A DNA stretch of 64,000 nt from Phoebastria nigripes (lineage: Eukaryota; Chordata; Aves; Procellariiformes; Diomedeidae), in contig JAYKAV010000778.1 in the NCBI GenBank assembly GCA_035582835.1, positions 739,677 through 803,676 of the forward strand, given 5' to 3'. Both the position numbers and the translations under genes were made by a program. Below, one piece after another: positions 47,601 to 59,015 of this stretch. Position 1 is the stretch's first letter. Every line of letters begins with the position of its first letter. The notes beneath the pieces were generated by a model. The model was not told the origin of the DNA. It saw only the letters and a list, made by a program, of their open reading frames with translations, and made no database searches.

Positions 47601-50600
47601 AAGCATGGCTCTTTCGACCTGACAGCCTCTCCCGTTTACCAAGACACAGCTCCTGCAGGCCAGGAAGTAACAACCACTCAGGACAGCTAAGAACACCTTG
47701 CTCCCAGGCCTGAAAAGGCATTTCTTAGTTTTGTCTGCAGTAATTCATCATAAGAGGGGAAAAATCATCACGGACAACAGCTCTCCCAGGACGCTCTTGC
47801 CTGATCTGACTCTTGTTCATAGCCCACGCATCAGAAGCAAATACAGCTCCTAGGACAGAGGCCACTTGACAATCAACACACCAAGTGGATTTGCACTTCA
47901 CACCTTGTTTAGCAGCACCTAACCCTGGCAAGAGGACATGAACAAAGCCGTAGGGCTTTCACGTAGGTAAATCTGTCCCCTTACCTCACATGTGCTCTTC
48001 CTTCAGACAAGCGGAAGCCATTGCTGTGGAGATGGATGCCATTCGACACTCCATTGGTAGAGGTTTTTCCATTCTGCACTTCTGAAGGTTGGGGGGGGGG
48101 GGGGGGGGAAATATATATACAGCCATGCTAAGTATCAATGTAGATTAATCAAACTAATATCTGAAGCTTCAGGGCTTTATTTTACAGCAGAGCCAAGCCA
48201 ATGCCACAGCCCCATTCAGAGCAGAAATAAAACTTCCATGATTGCACACACACNCCCCCCGCCCCCCTCCAGCCACCTGGATTTGATTTGCCTTCTTACA
48301 TTTACTACAAAATCTCTGCAGTACCCTTCGCAATACAAGAATACAATACATAGAACTAAGTATACACACACAAAGAGAGGGCAGCTTGAACTGCCTTCAG
48401 ACTGAGTCTAGGCCACAATCAGAGTACCTGACTGATCACCAGAAGCCTGACATTTAAAACTGCAGAAGCATTTAGTAACATTAGTAACTTTGTATTTTAG
48501 ATTCACTCAGATAAAGGATCATAGAGCTAAGTTGCTGAATGTTTAATAGAACAAGGAGGATGAGGGGAACCACTGAAGGAATCCAGTAAGGGAATTCCAG
48601 ACGCTTTCTTCCTTTCTTTCTTTTCTTACCGTACTGCTCAAGGAGCAGTTCAAGATGAAGTAATCCTCTGAAGGTCACGCAGCCATATCATCTGCCATTT
48701 CTATAGAAAATATTCAGCTTCAAGCTTTACAAACTGCATTTATGTTGCAGCTGGGAGTGCTCCTGCAGCCATTTCACAGGTTGGGAAACTGGGGACACTG
48801 TCCAACCAGTCTACCGAACTGCTCAGAGATTTCAGTGTGCAGAGGCATGGATGCACATGAAGTTCAGCCTTCGTACNGATACTGTCTTTTCACAGCCTTT
48901 GCCTGAACTTTCTGTGCCCAACAGGGTGGAGCGTTCGCTGCAACCGCACCACTATGAGCCTGTTCAAACGCTGTCCTGCCATTTAAAGCGTGACCTCACC
49001 AGATACCACAGTACAGATCACCCACANGCATTCAAGTGAGGAGAAAGGCAGGCAGGGCATATATTTGCTACCAGGATGTGAGTGCTAGATTAAGGCCTAA
49101 GGCGAGCTGAGTACACAGATCAAACTCTGCCAGAGTGCTCTGAGAACAGGGAAGGGGCTGAGCAGGGAACACTTCCTGGTAAGAGTCAGCCTCTGCCCAG
49201 GGAATAACGCTGTAGCCATTCACTGCGTACTGCCTGCAATATCTGTGTACGAACAGGCCCAGTAAGAAACAGGGCCAGGAATAAAAAGGCTTTGGGATTT
49301 ACTTTCTCGTCAAATAAATGACTTTTCGATTCAACTATCTCACCACCAGGAGGGATATTAGTGCCAGGCCAGATTCTTAGGCTAGGGAGGAGATTGTTCT
49401 GTCTCCTTCCTAATGGGTGTATAAGGGGATAACTTGTAGTAATAAGATGTATTCTACGTTTTATTAATAAGTTTTAAAAAATAAAAACAATATACCATTT
49501 CCATGCCTGTCCACAAAGTTAGCTGAAGGCAGGATAGCAGGACCTCAACCACCCTACAAAGTCTACTTTATCCTTTATGTACAGCTTTAAGCACTCTCCT
49601 TAGCTCACACAGGCATACACCTCTCAACAGCTCAATTCTCCCCTCAAGACACACGTTTTGTCACTCTGTAGAAGGGTTTTAGAACTCAGGGTATGAACGG
49701 CACTGCAGAAACAGCCCAGCAACAGCCATGCCCTACTTCATTTTCCTAGTTCCTGCCCAGATTGGGCTGCACCCTGAAAAAGAGTTGTGTAGTACGTGAT
49801 TTCACTCTGCCTTCCACTCACTTTCATGACAGCATCACACTTACCCCCTGAAGTATGGCACTTCTTTGGGAGGAGAAAAGTGTATGGTCGCTGTTTGTAT
49901 GTTAGATCAAACAAATAGACCTAAGGAATGAAGAAAGAGAATGAGACAAAAAAAAAAAGTCAGTGAAACATAGATGAAGTCACAGAAATAAAACAGGGCT
50001 AGACGGGTATATGGTGCCACATTTGGTTTTTTGCGATTTCCAACTTCCTAACTAGGAATCTTGTTTATAGACATGTACACACAGGATGACAGCAGTACCA
50101 GTGGCATGTTCCATTCCAGCATTGCGTTCAGAAAGAATAATGCTGAGAAATAGGAGCCTTGTCTTACTCAAGAGGTAAGAAAGCCCTCTCCACACCTACA
50201 GAACTTAAAAGATGACCTGACCACAAACCAACCTGCTCAAAACCCTTCAAGTCCAATAAGATATTTTAACTATTTAATTAACACAGTGATAATGAAGAAA
50301 TCAAACATTTACTGACAGAAAAGAGGCAGTACACTAAACCAAGGCAAAAGTCTCTCTAAGATGAAACCAGGATTTCCTGAGAAACTTCGAAAGCAGCCCT
50401 GCGAAGCCCTGATTTAAAACTGTACTGGTATAGGAACTGACAGCCCAGGTCAGACCTACAGTTCATCTAACTCAGCACCTTCTCTTAAAGGGAATGAGTG
50501 CACGTGTGAGAGAGAGATCCATAGAGGACAACCACAGAGTAACCTACCCACAAGCAAAGTTCCTGCTTAATCCATGCTGATTAATGCTGTCAGGAGGAGT

Positions 50601-53600
50601 TTCTCATTTCACTGATAGGCTTTACAAAAGATCCATGAATATCACCCAGTGCTTAAAATTAAAGCAATCAATATTCCAGGTGAAGGCCTCTGCTTCTGTA
50701 AGTTCCTTATTCACTAGATTCNATTACAGAAGCAGTTTGATGTTTCAAGAATGAGTTATGAAATCTTTTCTAGGTCAGCAAAGGTCAGTTCCAGAACTCT
50801 GGGTTTTTTTCCTCTTCCAGAGAGTCAAATGTGAATTGGAAAACCAGAACAGAATGCCTTTCAAGTGGCAGCGTAACAAATAAATCCCTAATACCAAGCA
50901 TTTAGTCTGAATGAATCAGAAAGCAGTTTAAAATCAATCTCGTTACCCACAGAGAAGTTGCTATACCCGTTTCGAAGAATGCCCAACAACGTATGGTGGC
51001 CCAACAAACACAACTGAATGTGAAGGTTTCTGCCAAACTTTAGCTGTCTTCTTACCTGCTCCCCTCCCATGTTGACTAAGAGCTCAGTGCCATCAGGACT
51101 GAAGGTGACGTATGTGGCCACCAGAACTCTCAGCCGGTTGTTGTAGTCCGGAAGCTTCACTGGAAGGTGCCCTGTGGAGAGAAGAGGTTCGTACATATTA
51201 GCGTAACTAGTAACCGTTGTCTTTGTCCTACCCCAGCTGCTCCCTTTTACAAGAGGTTGTTAGGAGAGCAATGTCATGAAGCGCACGCACCTACAATTTC
51301 CATTTCCTACTGCTGTTTATTGAATCCTTCCATCAGCCACCAAAACACGCAGATGTACATAGCTGCCTTTTCACAAGTTCTAAGTATCAATTCTGCAAGC
51401 CCATCTCCGTATGAGGAGAAGACTGGATTCTAACTAGCTTGCTAACAATGAAGTCTGCAGAACCCAGCAAATCTCAGTTTTAGGGATTCACTACAGATTT
51501 GGCTTCTGTGATTTGTGGCCATCTACAAACAAATACCTCCACCTTCAACCCTCTAATCAGGTTTCCTTAATAAAGCCCTTAGCACAACCAAACCAAGGCT
51601 CCTAAATATTCAGCTCACACACAGGTTCTTTTGCTTCAGACAGCAGATGTGTTGCATGACCAATTCAGGGGACCTAAGAAATCCTCTAGTGGGACTCATC
51701 AGAAGCAAGACTGTCAAAACTGCTCTGCTGAACATGCCCGTCTAAGATACTTTAAAAAACCCAAAGATTTGGGGAAAAAAAAGATAGTAAATAATGAGCA
51801 CTGAAGAAGAACGTCATCTAGATTGCCCAGAGACTGCATTGCTGATTCTTCATCTGCAGGATGAAGACAAGCCACTTCTCTTCTGTGCCAAAAAGATTTT
51901 GAACAGCAGCCTTGCTGGGACCAGTTCCAGGAGAAAGCCAATAGCACCCAGGTTATCCAGTCCTTGACTTTCCAATAAAAGTGACAAAAAGACATTTACG
52001 CTAGACAAGAACAAGTAAGGCCAGCTCACCAACACACACCACTGCCAAATCAGGGAAAGTGCACAGGTAACGTAAGCAAGAATTCACAGAATAGAAATGA
52101 AATAATCTGCAATTCCATGGAACATCCCTGTATTAGAGAAGAGCTCTTCCAAGCAGTGGTTTCTTGTGTGATGGGTAGAACTCCNCTTCTTCAGGCATTA
52201 ACTTAAAAGTCCCATCAGACACCCCCAGCACAGGTCCCAATACCTGCCACATAGTACTGTGCTGCACCATCCGGGAGGGGCTTCTGCCGGTCACAGAATG
52301 TGTGTACTCCAGCTGAAGGGCTCTGCTTCATGCTTTTTCTAGCCAGAAAGAAGAACAGTCTTATAATCACAGCATTCAACTGCTGATCTACGCTGACACT
52401 TCTTGTTCACACACAGGAGGGCAAGGCCTCATGCCTATACAGCTGTGCAGTCACAAGCCTGCCTCACAGCACCCCAATGTATTCACACAGATCGAAAAGG
52501 CTGTGGGTGATAGAAAAAGACTGGGTAAAACTGCACGGCGAGACAGGCGAGTGCCAGATCATTGCAACTCCTCCTTCGCACCAGAGCCTTGAACAGATTT
52601 CTGTACCACTCACATCTGCCCAGAAGGCCCGGAAAAGCCAGTTGCCATTACCTGTGGTTGTGGATCATGCGTATGTCGTAGAGCCGCACAAAGGGTCCAC
52701 TTGCCCCTACTGCTAAGTAGTTGTTATCCTGGGGGTTGACCGTCAGGCATTTGGCCTCCACCAGCTGCCCGCAGTATTCTGTCAGGTCTATCAGGACTTC
52801 TGAACGTTTGCTGTTCTCTCGCAGGTCGTACTGTCTGCAAAGGGAAAAGGGAGTCAGGCAATCCGTGTCACTAGACACCAGAAGCAGCAGTAAGAGAGAG
52901 GTTAGCTTTCCATGGTGACCAAACTGAAGACCACTCAAAGCAGCGCATTTATACTGCTCAGTAGTGACCCACACTTAATTATCTGGCTCGTGCATGAAGA
53001 GATGACACTAACGACATTAACAGTCATTTGTGCCACAAGTTACTGGAAGCATCTCAGTTCACTATACACTAGGCCTCAATACAAGGATAACCATTAAAAC
53101 CAGCTCTATAATGTGCACAGATTTATTCAAGTTCCAGATTAAACTCCAAGTCATGACCTCACAAACAGTAGCTCGTATGAAAAGTGGAACAGACTCTCAT
53201 AGTAACATTACTCATCTAAGAGTCTCAACGACTCTGGAGGGAAATGTCGCTCAGTGTTGTATCTCCCTTCCATTTGACACGGCTGTTCCTTTCTTGGCCT
53301 CCCTTTCCAGTGGAGGAAAACAGAGGAGCTGAGGAGAGTATTTATCAGAGGAGTCTACGTTTCAAGATGAATCCTTCCAGTTTCAGGAGAGATTAGCTTA
53401 AGCTCTTTAGTATAGAGACAGTCTCTCTTCAGATCTGTGCACAGTACGTACTGCAATGGATCCCAATCCAATTAATTTTGGGGCAGAACAACTAGAGTTC
53501 TCTACCTGATTAGCCCGTCTTCTGCTGCACTCCAGAAGGTGTTAGGCCACATGGGAGCTGTGGCAATCCGCTTAACTCTGTTGGTGTGATCTCCAAACAT

Positions 53601-56600
53601 GTGGATGGTCTCCTTGACAGTCAAGTCATGGACATGCACCTTGGAATCTGCAGCTCCCGTGATGAGGATCCGATCCCCTGAATGCGGCAAGAACTGTAGG
53701 AGAGAGATTTGACATTCAAACTTGAGAAGTGCTGAGGCTGTTCACATAGACATCACTGAGCTGTCCTGGCAGGTCACAGAGCAGCTTGCTTTAGGAACAC
53801 AGGATGACCCATGTTACTACCTACATTACACATATGCCAGTGTGCACACTCAAGAGTCACCAGCTAGAGTAGCACAGAAAATAGTTTCTTCACGGCACAT
53901 CCTAATTTGCTACAACCATTTCCTTTGAATATACAGAGAGAACGAGATAAGTCTAGGAGCTGCATAAACTAAGAAGTGCAGGTATCAGATTTAATGCAAT
54001 TTTTTCCTAACATTAGAAATATTAAATTATTTGTGGGGGGAAACTGCTTGCAGGAAAACGTTTCCCAGCAAGGATCTATTCTCTTGCTGCTTAGGTTGCC
54101 GATTTTGTTAGCCGTTCATTCCTTCTAACCATATACCTTGACAGAAAAGATGTTTGCAGTATGTCCTGTGTGCATAGAAAGGAGTTTCTTGTGGTGCAGA
54201 GGATCCCAGACAATGGTATGCTGGTCATCAGAGCCAGAGGCCAACAAGCTAAAAGAAACAGAAGAGAAGTATGCATCATGTATTCTTCTGTTCTAAGCTG
54301 TGACCAATTTCTTAGAGTGGTTTGACCACAGACAGCCATTAAGTTAATTCAGCTCTAAGCAGCCCACTTCCTCTCTCTTTTCTCAGCTATGTGTTCTTGT
54401 TGCTCCCCATGTGCCAATCCATTCAGCCAGTTCAGGGAGCTAAACCAGCCAAATATCAACTCCATAGAAAATACAGCGAGTGTTTTTCGTTGGTTTAGCT
54501 CATTGAACCAGCTCACCACAGATTCACATGGCACAGGGGAAAACAATAGGAGCATTTGGTCAACAACAAAATGCAGGGCCTCCATTTTTCCTTATTGGCC
54601 TGGCTGCATTAACTGCTCCACATCATCCCCGAACCCAAGCCAAGGCATTCATTCCTGGACTTTGGATATGCCCAAGCAGTCCCAAGCCAGGGCTCATTTA
54701 GTGATTCACAGACTGCTTTTTAAGTGTAGGGTGTGGCAGCAGCATTGCAAGGCACTGTTTGCCTTGTACATCTATCTTCACTTGAAGCAAAAGAATTTGA
54801 CATCTGCAACCATCAGCTGTTTTAAACTTATTTCCTTGTAGCCAGATCTCTTTCAAATACATGAAATTTTCACTGGTAAATAATTCTGAAGAGTATCAGA
54901 CAGCAGACTTTGGATCTTGTAAGAGGCACGTCAAAAAATATACACTCTTCCTTCCATCCAGTCATTTGTCATGCAGATACTCTTTATTCCACTTGGTTAA
55001 TGCAAATGCTCTTATGTTTAGTTTCCCTCTAAAATAGCAGAGAGGGGTAAATGCTCTACCTCCCTCCCTTATATATTTGTCCCCCAGCAGAAGCTTTTAA
55101 CAGCACGGTGAAGGGGGTGGGGAAATGTCACTACCAGCTGGGCAAATCCTAAAGATCCATATAATCCATAATACCACTTAAGAGCAGAGAAGCAGCCTTC
55201 AATCTCCACTTCTTAGTCTTGACCATTTCCCTTCTGAACTCACTAAAGGGGCATTTCTAAGAATATCCAGATATATTTAACAAAATAAAGCTTCTTTTGA
55301 AGCGTGAGCTCTACTACAGTTCAAAACTTTGAGCTTGAGCTCCACTTTACCAGGAATGGGAAGCAGCTGCTTATGATAAGATGACCTACATCCTACTCTT
55401 GGGAGAACCTGGGGTTATCAGTTTGTTGATCCCCCGAATCAAGCCACATACTTACTCTCCTTTTTCATTCCATTCTAGACAGTTGACACACCCAGAGTGA
55501 CCCTGAGGGGAAAAAAAAAAAAAAAAAAAAAAAAGGGAAGATGGTAATACACAAACTTCAGACCTAGCCAACAGAGCTGTTCTAAGACGAGGACCCAGCC
55601 AGCTCCCCACACATAACAACTTGTTCCAATACAAGCAGGTTTTTTTATTCCAACCCTGCAAAAAACCACCCACATGGCAGATAAGCACCTCCAGANNNNN
55701 NNNNNNNNNNTCCATTCTAGACAGTTGACACACCCAGAGTGACCCCTGTGGGGAAAAAAAAAAAAAAAAAAAAAAAGGGAAGATGGTATTACACAAACTT
55801 CAGACTTATCAAACAGAGCTGTTCTAAGACAAGGACACAGCGAGCTCCCCACACATAACAACTTGTTCCAATACAAGCAGGTTTTTTTATTCCAACCCTG
55901 CAAAAAACCACCCACATGGCAGATAAGCACCTCCAGAAAAGACAGACGTGCTATAGCAGTTGGGGTAGAAAAGGCAAAATGAAACAAATAAAAAAAAAAA
56001 TGTAGCGATGAATAAAATGGCAGTTTAGTCTCAGAGGCTACAGATGAAATCCTGCTGTACACATGGAAAGGTGACTTTGCTTCAAAAGCTCTTGGCTAGG
56101 CTGACAAATTACATGTACAGGTTTCTCTGGGAACGCAGGGAAAACGCACTTTCGATAACTCTTTTAGAAGCACCTTGCTGCTGGGTGACTATATCATACA
56201 TCTTCACCCAAATTAACTAACGACTGTACCAGGAAAGACTAAGAGAGCATTGAGTAGCATTTGATATGGGAGATGTGATTGAAAAGGAGGACAAAAGAAT
56301 CCTTTCCTCCCCCAAACCAAGACAATCTTAAGATCTTTTTAAGCTGTGTCAGACTGCAATACAACAACTTGTTTTTTAGGCAACACATCACACTCTTCAG
56401 CATTAGAGCTGAATATCTTGAACAGTTGACAGTTGCCTTCTTCAGGCACCGCTGTTAGGATTAGCTGATACACACCGGTTAAAGGCTCCCTTGTAGGTGC
56501 ATTAGGTAATGCAGAAAGCTCACACAAGATCTCACTGAGCTATTCCTGGCTCTAATGCAGTTTAGGGGACTAAGTAATCAGTATCTATCCTGTACAAGAA

Positions 56601-59015
56601 AGAGAATGCCACAGGCTGCCCTTTCTGCAGTAAGTTGTACAACAAGTAGCTCAGTTTGCTCTTTGAACACTGCCCACTTACCTGCAATTCTGCTTCTAGG
56701 CCCAGGCGTCGAATGAATGGATCGGTGACATGATAGTGTCGTTCAAAGCCCAGCACACCCCTCTCCTGCATGAAGCAAGAAGCGCCACACTGACTACAGC
56801 AAACAAAACATTCCTTTTTCCCTTTAAGAGAAGATTCAAGAACTTTAAAAATCAAGCAGGGACCTTGCCAGGTATTGGGGTGTCCATAGCATCAGGTACC
56901 TGTCCTGTAGTAGGGAGACACTGTTTGCATCATCTCCAGATAGGCGGTTTGTAATCCTTGCCCCTGAATTGGTTTAAAATGATGTTTATCTAATTGCCAG
57001 GCTCCAGCTGGGTAGTCAAGACAAGGTTTGAGAGGCCCACACTAAGACAGAATAAGTTGCCTACTTTGGGCCAGAAACGGAAGATACAAAAGAGCTTGGG
57101 AATGCCTGTCATTATCCCTTGGCAAGGATTTCCAAAGCAACTCACTCCTGAGGACTGCAGTTCTAGACCACAGCTGCTCAGAAGTCTGCCATTACACAGA
57201 ATTGGTTGGACTCGATGATCTTATAGGTCTTTTTCAACCTAAATGATTCTATGATTCTATGAATCTGTCCTGAAGCACCACCACCAAGGGGCAAATTATT
57301 GGGGAATGTAACTGGACAGCATCCTTTAGAGATGGCTTATTTCATCAGAAATGGAGTAGGAGCATGTAGCTGCAGTACCACAGCACAGCCTGTTCTACAG
57401 GGAAGAGAACAGCTGCCACAGAACTGCGTCAGTACAAATGAAGGTGAAGAAAAGCAGGACAGTTGTTTCCCCTGTGATCTCACAGGGTTCACAGATGCAT
57501 TAGCAGATGGCTTCAACGAAAGAAGGCCAACTGCAGAGGCAGGCATAAAGAAAAGGGAATGTAAGTCATATTTTGGATGGAACATCTAATGTCCGAGGAG
57601 ATTCCTTCCTAGGACCTGATCCAGCCTTGGTCCCGTCACATGCCATGCTATAGGCAGGCAAAGACAACTTAAGCCTTCGTTATCACCAGTTATAGATGAG
57701 AACACTAACATCAACAATTATACTTACGGTACTAGGAACATGTTAGTAGTCACAGAGCAGACACAAAGAACTAGCGAACTACACTACAGCTCTGCAGCCC
57801 AATGTTAAGTAATGAACTCCACACAACAAAAGCTATTTGAAAACAAAATGGAGACAGATATAAGGGGATTGGAGGAAAAACAAAACAAAACAGGCTTTCT
57901 GTAGCAACTTTCATTCCAAACTTCAAACCCCTTGACCTATTTTTACAGATAGCATTCCCAAAACACTGCTGGGCCCAGCGCAAGGTGCTGCAGTTATAAT
58001 TGCCTTGCTATTGCAACCTCAGTGGCTTTGCGGGGTCTATTGCTTTTCCTACAAGGAACTGTCAGACCTAGCAACCTTCCCAAGGTCACACATGAAAGTC
58101 TAACAGAGCAGACAGTGTGAAAAAGTCCCAGGCTAACGCTCGAACCACAGAACCATCCCTTCCTTGTTAGAGCAGCAAAATAAATCTTTGCACATGGATT
58201 AAATTACAAGCTTATAATACAAAGTTTGGTACCAAACTGCAAAGTGAAGTGAGCATTCAAGCTCCTAGTTCCTTATTCTAGCCACTAACAGACCACTTTC
58301 GTGAATGCTGATTACCAGCAAAGCTGCAAATCATTTAAGGCCTCTGAGTCCAAGTAATAATTGCCTATTGTGTCTGCTGTAGCTAGTCCTTTCACGTTAA
58401 GAGATATTTCACAAATGCAGCCATCAGATGACTGATCCGACCACCGTAGAAGTTTTTCCCTACACAAAGGAAGCAAACACACCATTCTTTAAAGAAAAAG
58501 AGACAGAAAGAGACCGAGACAGAGATCATTAACTTTACTACAGTCAGAAAATACCTTTGATGGCAAGATCACACGAAGAGAACACAAAAAGAAGCAGACA
58601 GAAAACTCATGAGGGAAGCTAGCTAAGGGTCCTTTATGGTGCCCAAACACAAGTAGCCAGATTTCTCTCTTCAATGTTGTACTCAAAAGGAACAGACCTG
58701 CTGATGTCAAACTAGCATAGTGTGCTCCTGCTAGGCAGAAGAATTGTATTCCTGTCATGCCATACTTCATCCTAGCTGTTCATTAAGGATAGTGATAGGT
58801 CCTATGTGTTTGTTCTCTTAAGCTTCTTATACAGCCTATCAGTACATAAGCAGCAGAGATCTTTTCAGAAGTAAAGGCAACAACATGAGTGTTTCCCAAT
58901 CCAGTGTGAACACCGATTCTCCATCTGCTCTCCACTCAACACAAGCGAACACTTGGTTAACACATACCTTGATCTGTCTGTGGATGATGTCTCTGGTAAT
59001 GTTTGCTTTTGCCAT
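41655..59015 (-). CDS. WDTC1: WDTC1 (WD and tetratricopeptide repeats 1, DCAF9), 15 coding exons
   Basis: Substrate receptor of the CUL4-DDB1 ubiquitin ligase and vertebrate orthologue of Drosophila adipose, implicated in restraining fat storage. Exons, 5' to 3' on the minus strand: 59015-58968, 56765-56682, 55502-55456, 54248-54137, 53693-53506, 52834-52652, 52338-52244, 51171-51056, 49920-49845, 48081-47985, 46794-46621, 43403-43168, 42789-42621, 42198-42006, 41852-41655. All junctions are GT-AG and in phase, giving 671 codons (human about 677). It starts MAKANITRDIIHRQIK. WD repeats occupy about residues 44-330, with two DxR boxes, QYDLR (161-165) and YDIR (212-215), matching the DDB1-binding DWD motif. 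TPR repeats span about 355-465 (NEAFACQLWTQAIQLYSKAV), and C-terminal WD units include AQYIVSGSDDGSFFIWE. It ends in an acidic DDEDSSEGQVQCRPS. Most of exon 3 is present twice because of a gap at 55696-55710. Confidence 0.98.
43404..46620 (-). other. WDTC1: WDTC1 intron between the two TPR exons
   Basis: A 3.2-kb intron between the exons at 46621-46794 and 43168-43403, with GT donor next to 46621 and CAG acceptor at 43404-43406. It holds a short AAT trinucleotide repeat (44290-44312) and nothing else I can recognise. Confidence 0.8.
44290..44312. repeat. AAT trinucleotide microsatellite
   Basis: About seven ATA/AAT units in a WDTC1 intron. Confidence 0.9.
48091..48108. repeat. 18-base poly-G (poly-C in the sense of WDTC1) next to a splice acceptor
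   Basis: On the WDTC1 sense strand this is an 18-C run ending nine bases upstream of the exon at 47985-48081, forming nearly all of its polypyrimidine tract. A short AT dinucleotide repeat lies immediately 5' of it. Confidence 0.9.
50440..50492 (+). mobile_element. Possible old SINE/MIR-like fragment
   Basis: The segment CAGGTCAGACC...TTCATCTAACTCAGCACC resembles a sauropsid short interspersed repeat core that I remember as GGGTCAGACCAATGGTCC followed by CATCTAGCCCAGTATCC. It is short, diverged and lies in a WDTC1 intron. The family is uncertain. Confidence 0.35.
55469..55937. repeat. Two 227-bp copies flanking a 15-N gap, covering most of WDTC1 exon 3
   Basis: Copy A (55469-55695) and copy B (55711-55937) are the same length and about 95% identical, separated by Ns at 55696-55710. 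Each contains most of exon 3, a poly-A run of 23-24 (poly-T in the gene sense) and downstream intron. Copy A joins an intact donor. Copy B is cut by the gap inside the exon and has one extra C at the acceptor side. This is the pattern of two contig ends that overlap but were not merged. Confidence 0.9.
57203..57262 (+). mobile_element. CR1 LINE 3' tail
   Basis: The stretch GGTTGGACTCGATGATCTTA, then GGTCTTTTTCAACCTAAATG, then tandem ATTCTATG units is the diagnostic 3' end of chicken-repeat-1 (CR1) LINEs. Only the extreme 3' end can be recognised, as is usual for 5'-truncated copies. It lies in the first coding-region intron of WDTC1 and supports a bird or other sauropsid source. Confidence 0.9.

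Noticed and set aside
52244..52332. An alternative acceptor for WDTC1 exon 7 at 52333
   Set aside because: Using the TAG acceptor six bases earlier in transcript order (exon from 52338) restores the conserved RKSMKQ sequence and the same phase.
55711..55757. Copy B of WDTC1 exon 3 as an extra genuine exon
   Set aside because: It has no donor because the gap cuts the exon, and an extra base at its acceptor would break the reading frame.
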